A stretch of 59,623 nucleotides of DNA from Acidimicrobiaceae bacterium (GCA_009843735.1 VYCW01000137.1:1-59623), one strand, 5' to 3'; counted from the first letter of the stretch, positions 8,385 to 16,756 are shown. Notes: generated from the sequence alone by a model not told the origin. A program made the numbers and translations.

Positions 8385-9086
8385 ATGACCGCGAAGACCT
8401 CCTTTGAGATCACCGACGGCGTGGCCGTCCTGCGCCTCGACGACGGCAAGGCCAATGCCGTCGGCTACGACACGCTCGAGTCCATCGACGCTGCCCTCAC
8501 CGAAGCCGAGCAGAGCGCGGGGGCCCTGATGATCGAGGGTCGGGAGGGCCGCTTCAGCGCCGGCTTCGACCTGAGCGTGATCGGCGAGGGCCCCGAGGCC
8601 GCCCAGGCGCTGGTGGCCGCGGGGGCCCGCACCGCGGCGCGGATCTACGGGGCGCAGGTGCCGGTGGTAGCTGCATGCACCGGCCACGCCTTGGCGTTCG
8701 GGGCGATCATGCTGCTGTCCAGCGATGTGCGCATCGGCGCCGACGTCGAGGCCAAGATCGGGCTCACCGAGGTGTCCATCGGCATGCCGCTGCCCATCTT
8801 CGCGGTGGAGCTGGCCCGGGACCGGCTCAGTCCCCGGCACTTCACCGCGGCGACGTCGCTGGCCACCGTGTTCTCGCCCCGCGGCGCGGTCGAGGCCGGA
8901 TACCTCGACGAGGTGGTCGCCGCCGACGACCTCCACGACGCCGCACTCGAACGGGCCGGCGCGCTGGCCGGCTATGTGCGCCGGACCGCGTTCGGCCTGA
9001 CCCGCCGCACCACCCGGAAGGCGACCATCGACAACATCCTCTCGACGCTCGACGAGAACATCAAGAGCTTCGGCGTGCTGGATTGA
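8385..9086 (+). CDS. Enoyl-CoA hydratase/isomerase (crotonase) family protein
   Basis: The protein has 233 residues. The first oxyanion-hole segment is EGREGRFSAGFDLSVI; the second, ACTGHALAFGAIMLLSSDVRIGA, is the conserved G-x-A-x-G-like block. The family works on acyl-CoA thioesters (hydration, isomerisation, hydrolysis or decarboxylation). The usual catalytic glutamates of true enoyl-CoA hydratases are not obvious, so the exact reaction is open. The C-terminus (TTRKATIDNILSTLDENIKSF) is typical of short actinobacterial members annotated crotonase/enoyl-CoA hydratase. It is transcribed alone from a leaderless start. Confidence 0.8.
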   Translation: MTAKTSFEITDGVAVLRLDDGKANAVGYDTLESIDAALTEAEQSAGALMIEGREGRFSAGFDLSVIGEGPEAAQALVAAGARTAARIYGAQVPVVAACTGHALAFGAIMLLSSDVRIGADVEAKIGLTEVSIGMPLPIFAVELARDRLSPRHFTAATSLATVFSPRGAVEAGYLDEVVAADDLHDAALERAGALAGYVRRTAFGLTRRTTRKATIDNILSTLDENIKSFGVLD

Positions 9087-9159
9087 CCTGCCTCCTCCCT
9101 GGGTTCCCGCCTGTGGACGATCTGTGGACAACTCTGGTAGGCCTGTGGATCGAGTGGGG

Positions 9160-10176
9160 ATGACATCACCGGCGTACGACTCCGTGCTGCTGGTGTCGTT
9201 CGGCGGTCCGGAGGGCCCCGCCGACGTCGAGCCGTTCCTCGCCAACGTCACTGCCGGGCGGCGGGTCCCCGCCGATCGGCTGGAGGCGGTGGCCCGGCAG
9301 TACCACCACTTCGGCGGGATCAGCCCCCTCAACGAACAGTGCCGCCGCCTGCGCGACGCTCTGGCCGCAAGGCTCGCAGCCTCGGGCCACGAGCTGCCGG
9401 TGTACTGGGGGAACCGCAACTGGACCCCCTACCTGGCCGACGCCGTGGCCGAGATGGCCGCGGCCGGGCACCGCCGGGCCCTCGCTCTCGTGACCTCCGC
9501 ATACTCGTCGTACTCGGGCTGCCGCCAGTACCTCGACGACATCGCGGCCGCTCGGGCCTCGGCTGGCGGGACCGCACCCGCCATCGACAAGGTCCGCGCC
9601 TACTACGACCATCCGGGCTTCATCGCGCCCTTCGTCGACGCGGTCGCTGAGGCCCGTATGAATCTGCCCGCTGAAGTGCGCTCGGGGGCGCGGCTGGTGT
9701 TCACCGCCCACTCGATCCCCGAGTCGATGGCCGCCAGCTGCGACTACGAGCGCCAACTGGGCGAGACGGCTCGCCTGGTGGCGGCCGGTGCCGGCTTCGA
9801 CGGCTGGACCATGGCCTGGCAGAGCCGCAGCGGACCACCCTCCGTGCCGTGGCTGGAGCCCGATGTGAACGACTGCCTGCGGGAGCTGTCCAGCCGGGGC
9901 GCAGCCGCGGTGGTGCTCGCCCCCATCGGCTTCATCACCGACCATATGGAGGTCATGTGGGACCTGGACGTGGTGGCGGCCGGCACTGCCGCCGACCTCG
10001 GCCTTCGGCAAGCGCGGGCCACCACTCCCGGCACGGGGCCCGACGATCGCTTCGTGGCCATGTGGCAGGAACTGGTCGAGGAGCGCCTCGATCCCGCCAA
10101 GGTCCGTCGCTCGCTCGGTCGTCTCGGAACGGGCCCGGACCGCTGCCCGGACAGCTGCTGCCCGCTGCGAACCTAG
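9160..10176 (+). CDS. hemH: Ferrochelatase (coproporphyrin/protoporphyrin type)
   Basis: The protein has 338 residues and begins MTSPAYDSVLLVSFGGPEGP, the family start. It inserts Fe(II) into the porphyrin ring at the end of haem synthesis. The catalytic His is in FTAHSIPESM; the SAYSSYSGCRQY and APIGFITDHMEVMWDLD blocks are also conserved. The C-terminus RCPDSCCP, together with earlier cysteines, could ligate the 2Fe-2S cluster known in actinobacterial coproporphyrin ferrochelatases. The Glu in MEVMWDLD corresponds to the conserved metal-handling region. Confidence 0.93.
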   Translation: MTSPAYDSVLLVSFGGPEGPADVEPFLANVTAGRRVPADRLEAVARQYHHFGGISPLNEQCRRLRDALAARLAASGHELPVYWGNRNWTPYLADAVAEMAAAGHRRALALVTSAYSSYSGCRQYLDDIAAARASAGGTAPAIDKVRAYYDHPGFIAPFVDAVAEARMNLPAEVRSGARLVFTAHSIPESMAASCDYERQLGETARLVAAGAGFDGWTMAWQSRSGPPSVPWLEPDVNDCLRELSSRGAAAVVLAPIGFITDHMEVMWDLDVVAAGTAADLGLRQARATTPGTGPDDRFVAMWQELVEERLDPAKVRRSLGRLGTGPDRCPDSCCPLRT

Positions 10177-10212
10177 AGGTGCCCGCCGCCGCACGAGGGT
10201 CCACCACCGGAA

Positions 10213-10238
10213 TTGTGGATAATAGTATTTTGTATACA
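10213..10238 (+). promoter_or_regulatory. AT-rich promoter island upstream of the 102-residue unknown gene
   Basis: An abrupt AT-rich stretch carries GATAAT (10218-10223) and TATACA (10233-10238), with TTGTGG at 10213. It lies about 40 bases before the ATG at 10277 and is the only such stretch for several kilobases. Which hexamer pair is used cannot be decided by eye. Confidence 0.4.
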
Positions 10239-10276
10239 CCTCGGTAGGACGATGGCCGCACTCAGAGGCCCTGCCC

Positions 10277-10585
10277 ATGAACCACACTCGCATCGCCGCG
10301 GAGGCCATCAGGTTCCGCATCTCCACGATCCGGCGCCCGCTGGTGACCAGCGAGACCGTCGATATCGATGCGATGGCGGTGGCGGCGGTCACGGCCGCTT
10401 CCCCGGAGGTGGACTCGGCCCTGCGGGTGATCGCCACCACGTGGCAGCGGGCCGGGTTCGATCCCGATGAGCTCATTCAGCCGTGGACGGGCGAGCAGGC
10501 CGAGTACTTCAAGAGCCGGCCCGAACTCATCGACCTGATCGACGCGATCGTGCGGGGCGCGGCCGGGTCCATCGCCGCAGCCTGA
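10277..10585 (+). CDS. Hypothetical protein, 102 residues
   Basis: I do not recognise a family. The frame runs from ATG 10277 and encodes a mainly helical, soluble, acidic-to-neutral protein (IRRPLVTSETVDIDAMAVAAVTAASPEVDS, split by an Ala-rich stretch, then EQAEYFKSRPELIDLIDAIVRG). No membrane segment, signal peptide or cysteine is present. Coding potential is supported by the promoter-like AT-rich stretch upstream and by tight placement 60 bases before fpg. It may be an orphan of a lineage-specific family. Confidence 0.55.
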   Translation: MNHTRIAAEAIRFRISTIRRPLVTSETVDIDAMAVAAVTAASPEVDSALRVIATTWQRAGFDPDELIQPWTGEQAEYFKSRPELIDLIDAIVRGAAGSIAAA

Positions 10586-10632
10586 CCCCCCGGCTCGCCG
10601 CGACCCATCCCCGCCGCCCGGGCCGGCTCCGG

Positions 10633-10638
10633 TACGGT
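10633..10638 (+). promoter_or_regulatory. Leaderless -10 box TACGGT for fpg
   Basis: TACGGT, 7 bases, then GTG 10646. It decides the fpg start: an alternative GTG three codons upstream overlaps the box. Confidence 0.6.
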
Positions 10639-10645
10639 GCGGCCG

Positions 10646-11461
10646 GTGCCCGAGCTTCCCGAAGTGGAGACCATCCGAGCCCAGTTGCAGCCGCGGCTGG
10701 AGGGCCGCTCGATCACCGACGCGGGCTCCCATCCGTCGGCGAAGTTCACCCCTGCGGTGGAGGCGGTCGGCTGCGACGTGACCGCGGTCCGCCGCCGCGG
10801 CAAGTACCTGATCGTGAATCTGGACGACTCCAGCGAGTCCGGATGCGAGCTGGTGATCCACCTGGGCATGACCGGCCGGCTGGCGGTCGGGCCCGCTATC
10901 GACTTGTCCCATCCGCACCTGCGGGCCTGGTGGCGACTCGATGACGACGACGCGCTGACGCTGCACGACGTGCGCCGGTTCGGCCGGGTCCATGTGGTGC
11001 CCGTGGGCCGGCACGAGACCATCGCGACCCTCCACCGCCTCGGCCCCGAGCCGTTCAGCGACCAGTTCACCGGTGAGAGCCTCTGGCGGGCCCTGCGGGC
11101 CAGCCGGCGCTGCATCAAGACCCAGCTCCTGTCGCAGCGGCCGGTTGCAGGGGTGGGCAACATCTACGCCGACGAGGCGCTCTGGCTGGCAGGGGTCAAC
11201 CCGGCCGTCCGTCACCTGTCGAAGCCCCGGGCCGGCCGCTTGGCTGACGCCATCCGGACCGCTCTGGCCTCGGGGCTGCGCCACGGCGGCACCACGCTGC
11301 GCGACTACGCCGCGCTGGACGGCGCACGGGGGAGCAACCAGCACCATCTGCGCTGCTACGGACGGGCCGGCGAGCCGTGCGAGCGCTGCGGGACCGAGCT
11401 GCGCCGCAAGGTGGTCGACGCCCGCGGCACCACTTGGTGCCCCATCTGCCAGCGCCGCTAG
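10646..11461 (+). CDS. mutM: Formamidopyrimidine-DNA glycosylase (Fpg/MutM)
   Basis: The protein has 271 residues. The mature N-terminus PELPEVE carries the catalytic Pro1 and Glu2; reading from GTG 10646 gives exactly MPELPEVE. The enzyme removes 8-oxoguanine and formamidopyrimidines and nicks the abasic site. The helix-two-turn-helix segment (VGNIYADEALWLAGVNP) and the C-terminal zinc finger (CERCGTELRRKVVDARGTTWCPIC in outline) are complete. The downstream VOC gene begins 10 bases after the stop. Confidence 0.95.
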   Translation: MPELPEVETIRAQLQPRLEGRSITDAGSHPSAKFTPAVEAVGCDVTAVRRRGKYLIVNLDDSSESGCELVIHLGMTGRLAVGPAIDLSHPHLRAWWRLDDDDALTLHDVRRFGRVHVVPVGRHETIATLHRLGPEPFSDQFTGESLWRALRASRRCIKTQLLSQRPVAGVGNIYADEALWLAGVNPAVRHLSKPRAGRLADAIRTALASGLRHGGTTLRDYAALDGARGSNQHHLRCYGRAGEPCERCGTELRRKVVDARGTTWCPICQRR

Positions 11462-11464
11462 CGT
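11459..11464 (+). promoter_or_regulatory. Leaderless -10 box TAGCGT overlapping the fpg stop
   Basis: TAGCGT, whose TAG is also the fpg stop codon, lies 7 bases before ATG 11472. An internal promoter for the VOC gene is therefore possible. Confidence 0.45.
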
Positions 11465-11471
11465 GGGCGGA

Positions 11472-11831
11472 ATGGAGTTAGGCCCTGTACACCACGTGTC
11501 GATCAACGTCCCCGACGTGGAGGCGGCGGCGCCGTTCTACACCGACGTGCTGGGCATGGCCGTGCTGCCCCGGCCGGACTTCGGCTTCAACGGTCGCTGG
11601 CTGCAGAGTCCCGGCGGGGGCGAGGTCCACCTCATCGAGGTCGAGGGCTGGGTGCCCCCCACCGGCCAGCACTGGGCATTCAAGGTGGAGGACATCGACG
11701 CCGCGGTGGCCGAGCTGCGGGGCCGGGGCGTGGAAGTGGACGATCCCATACCGCTGCCGGGCATAGCGGCCCGCCAGACCTTCTTCTTCGACCCGGCCGG
11801 CAACATGATCGAGCTGAACCAGCCAGCCTGA
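11472..11831 (+). CDS. VOC (glyoxalase/bleomycin-resistance/dioxygenase) family protein
   Basis: The protein has 119 residues, a single VOC domain pair. It starts MELGPVHHVSINVPDVEAAAPFYTDVLGM, with the first metal-ligand His in the HVSI motif. The second half (HWAFKVEDIDAAVAELRGRGVEV and FFFDPAGNMIELNQ) supplies a second His and the terminal Glu. Metal ligands are therefore present, but glyoxalase, fosfomycin-type and dioxygenase functions cannot be separated from sequence alone. Confidence 0.85.
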   Translation: MELGPVHHVSINVPDVEAAAPFYTDVLGMAVLPRPDFGFNGRWLQSPGGGEVHLIEVEGWVPPTGQHWAFKVEDIDAAVAELRGRGVEVDDPIPLPGIAARQTFFFDPAGNMIELNQPA

Positions 11832-11880
11832 CCGACCAGCCAACAACCCACGAGCAGTGGTGACGAGCCGAGCCGCTAGT

Positions 11881-13161
11881 TCAGGGGCCCAGTGCAGTCA
11901 GGGGAACGACTAGTACTCCGTCATCGCGGCGGTAGCCGTAGCCGGTGGCCGTCACCACGACCAGATTGGCGGGAGCACCCACCTGGCGCTCCTCCACCGT
12001 GTCGCGGAGTTTGAGCAGGGACCGTGCGGCGCGGTCGATAGCGGTGTCGCCGCCCAGCTTGATCTCCAGCGCGATCCAGGCGCCGTCGCCTCGCTCGATG
12101 ATGGCGTCGACTTCGAGGCCGCTGCTGTCGCGGTAGTGAGCGATCCGGCCGCGTGCCGCTTGGGCGTAGACACGCAGGTCGCGCACGACCATCGACTCGA
12201 AGAGCAGGCCGAACGTTGTCAGGTCGCTCCAGAGGCGCTGCGGGCCGCCGTCTAGGGCGGCCACCGCGAGCGAGGGGTCGACAAGATGGCGTTTGGCGGC
12301 GCGGCGAAGGTGGGCGCGCGAGCGCAACTGCACCGACCATGCGGGCACGTCCTCGACCACGAACACCCGCCGCAGCGCGTCGAGATAGGCGCCGACGGTG
12401 CGAGGATCCATCGGATGGTCCCCGCCGGTGTCGCTCGCGAGGGTTCGCTGCGACGCCTCGGTGGCCACGTTGCGGGCCAAGGACCGCAACAGCCGTTGCA
12501 CACCCACCGGATCGCGCGCCGGGCCGCCCAGCAGGGGGATGTCGGCTCGGCAGACCTCTTGCAGATAGGAGGCCGAATAGGCCTGCGCGTCGGTCGTGTC
12601 AAGGTGGACGCAACCAGGCCAGCCGCCCCGACACGCCGCCTCAATAAGATCTCGCAGCCCCGCCGCGGGGCGATCGGCGAACCTGGTGCCCACGTCGAAC
12701 AGGTCCGCCATCGACACCTCGCCCGTTGACAGGCCCGTCTCGAACAGCGCCATCGGACGCATCCGGATCCGCATGATGCGCCCCGCGCCGCTGTGGCGGG
12801 TGATGTCGTCAGCCGGTGCCGCCGAGCCCGTGAGAATGAACCGTCCCGGCCGTCGTCCATCGTCGCAGGCGGCCCGAACCTGGTTCCAGACCTCCGGGGC
12901 GAGCTGCCACTCATCCAGCAGCCGCGGCTCGGGTCCCTCCAGCAGGCCAGCGGGCTCCACCTCAGCCGCGGTGCGGGCGCTGGGGTCCGAGCCGAACATC
13001 ACCTCGCTGCGGGCGTGCTCCCGTCCGGTCGAGGTCTTCCCGCATGCGCGGGGCCCCTCCAGCACCACCGCCGGCATCGACCGCAGCCCTGCGACCATCT
13101 CCGCGTCCACCACACGCGGCAGATACCGGCTGTTCACATGGCTCGTCCGCTCAGTTGTCAC
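11881..13161 (-). CDS. P-loop ATPase with DUF4143 domain
   Basis: The protein has 426 residues. The Walker A motif is GPRACGKT (residues 36-43), and a DEWQ Walker-B-like segment (LLDEWQLAPEVW) follows. The ILTGSAAP and MALFETGLS blocks and the C-terminal nuclease-like DUF4143 region (SGLEVDAIIERGDGAWIALEIKLGG) are standard for this family of AAA proteins of unknown function. The C-terminal E-x-D...E-x-K pattern resembles a PD-(D/E)xK fold. It starts at GTG 13161, 7 bases after a TACACT box, and a perfect inverted repeat lies 52 bases upstream. Confidence 0.85.
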   Translation of the reverse strand: MTTERTSHVNSRYLPRVVDAEMVAGLRSMPAVVLEGPRACGKTSTGREHARSEVMFGSDPSARTAAEVEPAGLLEGPEPRLLDEWQLAPEVWNQVRAACDDGRRPGRFILTGSAAPADDITRHSGAGRIMRIRMRPMALFETGLSTGEVSMADLFDVGTRFADRPAAGLRDLIEAACRGGWPGCVHLDTTDAQAYSASYLQEVCRADIPLLGGPARDPVGVQRLLRSLARNVATEASQRTLASDTGGDHPMDPRTVGAYLDALRRVFVVEDVPAWSVQLRSRAHLRRAAKRHLVDPSLAVAALDGGPQRLWSDLTTFGLLFESMVVRDLRVYAQAARGRIAHYRDSSGLEVDAIIERGDGAWIALEIKLGGDTAIDRAARSLLKLRDTVEERQVGAPANLVVVTATGYGYRRDDGVLVVPLTALGP

Positions 13162-13168
13162 CGCAGCC

Positions 13169-13174
13169 AGTGTA
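13169..13174 (-). promoter_or_regulatory. Extended -10 box TGG-TACACT for the DUF4143 gene
   Basis: On the minus strand TGGTACACT (TG-n-TACACT) is followed by 7 bases and GTG 13161. TTGACA lies 13 bases upstream of the hexamer, too close for a classic -35. Confidence 0.55.
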
Positions 13175-13212
13175 CCATTCGGGGCACTGTCAATGCATCA
13201 TTCGTAGCCGAT

Positions 13213-13247
13213 CTGATACATCAAACGAGGCCCGACCAATGTATCAG
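13213..13247. promoter_or_regulatory. Perfect 9-bp inverted repeat upstream of the DUF4143 gene
   Basis: CTGATACAT (13213-13221) and ATGTATCAG (13239-13247) are separated by 17 bases, giving about 26 bp between arm centres. It may be an operator for the DUF4143 gene. No regulator gene is adjacent. Confidence 0.5.
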
Positions 13248-13290
13248 ACACGGCACAGAATATTCAGAGGCCATTCCTGGTCTGGCAGTG

Positions 13291-13350
13291 GCACCCCCCT
13301 ACGGGATTTGACGCTCCTTTGGGACGTCACGTTCCGCTGTGTGCCATAGT
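13291..13350 (+). other. Left att-like direct repeat bounding the catabolic block
   Basis: GCACCCCCCTACGGGATTTG (and the next base A) at 13291-13311 matches GCACCCCGTACGGGATTTGA at 44363-44382 with two differences, in the same orientation. A second shared block, TGTGTGCCATAGT (13338-13350), matches GGTGTGCCTTAGT (44408-44420) at almost the same distance. Read on the minus strand the core contains TCAAATCCCGTA, which looks like the T-arm of a tRNA, a common integrase target. There is no integrase next to this copy. Confidence 0.5.
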
Positions 13351-13546
13351 GATCCACAACTAAGAGGTCGCCCAGCTCGCCGAATGATGCGCTGACCGTG
13401 TCGCCGGGGGCGAGCGCCTGCATGGGGCCGAGCGCGCCGGTCAGAATGAGTTCGCCGGCCCGCAGGGGTGTCCCCCGCGCGCACATCACGTCCGCGAGCC
13501 ATCGAGTCGTCCACTTCGTCGAGTATCGACAACGCGTGACCCCCAC
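13349..13546 (-). pseudogene. 2-keto-4-pentenoate hydratase family, C-terminal remnant
   Basis: A frame from GTG 13546 contains WLADVMCARGTPLRAGEL, then ILTGALGPMQALAPGDTV and SASFGELGDLLVVD. This matches the end of 2-hydroxypenta-2,4-dienoate hydratases (AWLA...GxxLRAGDxILTGA...PGD). The N-terminal three quarters are missing, because the ligase gene occupies the upstream DNA. The frame runs on through the att-like repeat to a stop at 13244. Hydratases of this family act just after hydrolysis of a meta-cleavage product, so the remnant fits the adjoining ring-cleavage operon. Confidence 0.5.
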
Positions 13547-13572
13547 GATGCAGCCAACGGCCTCCAGCGAGA

Positions 13573-15051
13573 TCAGTCAAGGTGCAACTCGGCTCGAAGG
13601 ACGTGCTTGGTGACCTTGCCGAGGGCCGTCCGCGGAAGGGAGCGGGTCAAGACGACCTCCCGTGGCTGCTTGTACCGGGCCAGCCGATCAGAACACCACG
13701 ACCGAAGCTCCTCGACCGTCGGGGCCTCGGCGCCCGCGGCGGGCACGATCACAGCCACGGGAATCTCGCCCCACGTCGGGTCGCTCCGGCCGATCACGGC
13801 CACTTCTGCGACCGCGGGATGGTTGATGAGCGTGTTCTCGACCTCGGCGGGATACACGTTCTCGCCCCCGCTGATCAACATGTCCCTCTCCCGGTCCTCG
13901 ATGAACACGTAGCCCTCGGCGTCGCGGCGACCGATGTCGCCGGTGTTGTACCAGCCGTCGACGAAGGCGGCCGCTGTCTCGGAAGGGCGGTTCCAGTACT
14001 CGACGAACAGATTCGGCCCTCTCACCAGCAAGACCCCGGCAGCGTCGCCGACGATGTCGTGACCGTCCGCATCGACGACGCGAAGCTCCGTGTGCAACGC
14101 CGGCTTGCCGCACGAGCCTATGTGATCGGCGCAGTCCTCGTAGCGGAGCACGACCGCTGTCGGCCCGGTCTCGGTGGCGCCATACACCTGGCCCACCGGT
14201 ACGCCTCGATCGACCACGGCCCGGATCAGATGCTCCGGAACGACCGACGACCCCGAGTTGAGACCGCGCAGGCAGGAGATGTCGGTCGATGCGAACCCGG
14301 GGTGCTCCAGGAGTGCTTGCAGGGTCGCCGGCACGACCAACGACTGTGTCGGCCGGTGGTCGCGCACGATCGCCAGCGTCTCGTCGGGATCGAAGCGACG
14401 CTGAAGGAGCACTGAGGCACCGACATACAGGGCCGGAAGCGTCTGGATGTTCAGCCCACCGACATGGAAGAGCGGGAGCGAGGTGAGCACGCGGTCATCG
14501 GCGACGAGATCCTGGTGAGCGACACCGTTCAGGACCGTGTGAAGCAGCGAACTCTGCGAGTGCACGGCACCCTTCGGCGACCCCGTCGTGCCCGACGTGT
14601 AGACCAGAAGCACGCGGTCACCGCCCTCGCCGACCGACGGAGCCTGGACCGGTGCGGTCGGCGGCGGATCATCGTCGAGGTCCACGACCGGAAGATCGGG
14701 AGCCGCGCTCGCCAGCTGCGGTCCGAACCCGTCAGTCACCAGGGCCAGAACAGGCGAGCAGTCCTCGATCTGGAACCTGTGCTCGGCAACCGACAGCCGG
14801 TTGTTGAGTGGAACCAGCACAGCACCCAGCCGGGCGCACGCGAACAGGAGGGAGATCTGCTCGACCCGGTTGAGACCGCAGAACGCGACACGATCGCCGG
14901 CGGCCACGGACCGGGCGTGAAGCAGATGGGCCATGTCGTGGATGGCAGACGACAGCTGGAAGTACGTCGTAGCCCCGCCCTCGAACCACACCGCTGGATG
15001 GGTGGGCCGGTGATCGGCCCAGTGGTGTATCCACCGATCGATCGCCGTCAT
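13573..15051 (-). CDS. AMP-forming acyl/aryl-CoA ligase (ANL superfamily)
   Basis: The protein has 492 residues from ATG 15051 (MTAIDRWIHHWADHRPTHPAVW); the longer open frame upstream overlaps the next gene. The AMP-binding P-loop YTSGTTGSPKGA, the GATETGP A5-type motif, GWYNTGDIG and the C-terminal lysine region RSLPRTALGKVTKH are complete. It activates a carboxylic acid to a CoA thioester using ATP. It is the last intact gene of the ring-cleavage operon, starting 2 bases after the preceding stop, so its substrate is probably a pathway acid. The exact acid is unknown. Confidence 0.88.
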   Translation of the reverse strand: MTAIDRWIHHWADHRPTHPAVWFEGGATTYFQLSSAIHDMAHLLHARSVAAGDRVAFCGLNRVEQISLLFACARLGAVLVPLNNRLSVAEHRFQIEDCSPVLALVTDGFGPQLASAAPDLPVVDLDDDPPPTAPVQAPSVGEGGDRVLLVYTSGTTGSPKGAVHSQSSLLHTVLNGVAHQDLVADDRVLTSLPLFHVGGLNIQTLPALYVGASVLLQRRFDPDETLAIVRDHRPTQSLVVPATLQALLEHPGFASTDISCLRGLNSGSSVVPEHLIRAVVDRGVPVGQVYGATETGPTAVVLRYEDCADHIGSCGKPALHTELRVVDADGHDIVGDAAGVLLVRGPNLFVEYWNRPSETAAAFVDGWYNTGDIGRRDAEGYVFIEDRERDMLISGGENVYPAEVENTLINHPAVAEVAVIGRSDPTWGEIPVAVIVPAAGAEAPTVEELRSWCSDRLARYKQPREVVLTRSLPRTALGKVTKHVLRAELHLD

Positions 15052-15053
15052 GA

Positions 15054-15872
15054 TCAAGGCTCTCTTCGGTCCGCTTCGGAGCGGAGGAACGCCAGGACGA
15101 GTCCGGTGACCTCCGGCGCCTTGTCCTCCAGAAGGCCAACGGTGCCGCCCTCGACAACGGCAGTCATGGCTCCATCGATACCGCGCGCCAGAGGTTCCAA
15201 CTCCGGGAACGCATACGGGTCGGCCGACGCTCCGATGCACAGGGTCGGCGAGACGATCCGGCCGACCGCATCCTCCATGCGGTACCGGCTCACCGCCAGG
15301 TGGCCCTCCTCGGCGTCTCGCGCCGCAATCGCATCATGGACGAAGCGTTCGAGCACATCCGGCCGTCTCGGCGGGTAGAAGCCCTGTCTCCGCTGCCAGA
15401 GTTCCACCAGGTGCGATCCATCCGGCCGCATATCGACGTGGTCGATGGGCGGACGGTCCCTGCGACGTTCGCGTGCCGCCTCATCCACCCAGGCGGTCGA
15501 CGACAGGACGAGCCTGTCCACACGTTCGGGATATCGGGCGGCAATGTCAACCGCGATCACGCCGCCCGTGTGGTGACCCATCACCGACGCCCGGTCGATG
15601 TCGAGCGCGTCGAGCGCCGCGACCGCCCCATCGGCGTACACCTCGATCGAAGCCTCCCCCGGGGGCGGGGCCGAACACCCCATCCCGAGCGTGTCGATGG
15701 CGATCACCCGCAGCGAGTCGGCGAGTAGAGGCAGTATCTCGCGGTACTCGTCCCACGAGCGCGGCGTCTGATGCAGGCACAGGAGGGGTGCGGCCGCGGG
15801 GTCGCCGGCCTGCGCGCAGTGGATCTGGCCGAACGGCGTCTCGAGATACGTGAACCGCACGCGGTCAGCCAT
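15054..15872 (-). CDS. Alpha/beta-hydrolase-fold protein with His at the nucleophile position
   Basis: The protein has 272 residues from ATG 15872 (MADRVRFTYLETPFGQIHCAQ). The fold is clear: LLCLHQTPRSWDEY oxyanion strand, nucleophile elbow near 99-103 and PTLCIGASADPYAF before the acid loop. The elbow reads G-H-H-T-G, so the third residue is His where Ser is usual. Known members with such an elbow are poorly characterised. Here it lies between a meta-cleavage-type hydrolase and a CoA ligase. A non-hydrolytic role, for example like the cofactor-free dioxygenases of this fold, is possible but unproven. Confidence 0.8.
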   Translation of the reverse strand: MADRVRFTYLETPFGQIHCAQAGDPAAAPLLCLHQTPRSWDEYREILPLLADSLRVIAIDTLGMGCSAPPPGEASIEVYADGAVAALDALDIDRASVMGHHTGGVIAVDIAARYPERVDRLVLSSTAWVDEAARERRRDRPPIDHVDMRPDGSHLVELWQRRQGFYPPRRPDVLERFVHDAIAARDAEEGHLAVSRYRMEDAVGRIVSPTLCIGASADPYAFPELEPLARGIDGAMTAVVEGGTVGLLEDKAPEVTGLVLAFLRSEADRREP

Positions 15873-15892
15873 CGACGGCCCGCCCCCGTGAC

Positions 15893-16756
15893 TCACCCAT
15901 CGTGCTCGGTGATGAACTCGATGCTCATCGGGTTGTACCGTTCGGACTGCTCGTGCTGTGGCCAGTGACCGCAGCTGCCGATCAGCTCGAGACGCGAACC
16001 GGCGATCATCTCGCTCATGTTCGTCGCCTCGGGTACCTCGCCGAACGGGTTCTCGTTGCCCCACACGACCATCGTCGGGACGGTTATCGAGTTGAGCCGC
16101 TCGTTCGTCATCAGGTTGCGCTGACGGATCTCCATGTTCTGGAGACAGAGCAGGTTGTGCAGGTTCTGCTGGAAGTCGGGGTGGTGATAGATGGCGTAGC
16201 GAGCCTCGACGAGTTCTTCGCTCACATCCCTGGGGCCGTCGAACATGAGCAGGTACAACCGTTGACGAGTGAGGTCGATGTCGTCCTCGAGCACGGCCTT
16301 GGTGGTCGAGTTCTTGATCCGCTCCATGATCTCGGGGTTGGCCTTGGTACCTCCGGCGGCCACCATCTGCAGGCTCTTGACCCGCTCGGGCTGCTCGCTG
16401 GCGAGCCAGCCGGCGACCCAGCCGCCGAGCGACTCGCCCACGAGGTGAGCCGACTCCACGCCGTGGGCGTCCATGTAGCTGACGAGGTGCTCGACGTAGC
16501 GTGGAATCTCGTAGTGGTAGTCGGGCTTGCCGGTGTATCCGTGCCCGAGCATGTCGATGGCATGGCAGCGGAATCCGGCCTGTACATGGGGCACGAAGTT
16601 CCGGCTGAACGCCTCGAGGTGGCCGCTGGTGCCGTGCAGGAAGATGACGTCGGATCCGTCGTCGGGGCCGGCGATCAGCGCCCGAGTGGGCACGCCTCCG
16701 GCGTCGACGAATTCGAGTGAGAAGGCAATGCCGGTTAGGTCGGTCCAGATCGACAC
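15893..16756 (-). CDS. Alpha/beta hydrolase, meta-cleavage-product hydrolase type
   Basis: The protein has 287 residues. It starts at GTG 16756 with AAGGAG 6 bases upstream. The oxyanion segment is FLHGTSGHLEAF, the nucleophile Ser109 lies in GESLGG, and WGNENPFGE and GSCGHWPQHEQ (catalytic His) complete the triad. HCAIDMLGHGYTGKP-type sequence is common in MhpC/DmpD hydrolases, which cut C-C bonds of ring-opened products. It follows the LigB-type dioxygenase by 40 bases, so it probably acts on that enzyme's product. Confidence 0.85.
   Translation of the reverse strand: MSIWTDLTGIAFSLEFVDAGGVPTRALIAGPDDGSDVIFLHGTSGHLEAFSRNFVPHVQAGFRCHAIDMLGHGYTGKPDYHYEIPRYVEHLVSYMDAHGVESAHLVGESLGGWVAGWLASEQPERVKSLQMVAAGGTKANPEIMERIKNSTTKAVLEDDIDLTRQRLYLLMFDGPRDVSEELVEARYAIYHHPDFQQNLHNLLCLQNMEIRQRNLMTNERLNSITVPTMVVWGNENPFGEVPEATNMSEMIAGSRLELIGSCGHWPQHEQSERYNPMSIEFITEHDG

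Noticed and set aside
13573-15240. Longer CoA-ligase start at 15240
   Set aside because: The extra 63 residues are an Arg/Gly-rich shadow of the upstream hydrolase; MTAIDRWIHHW from 15051 aligns with family starts.
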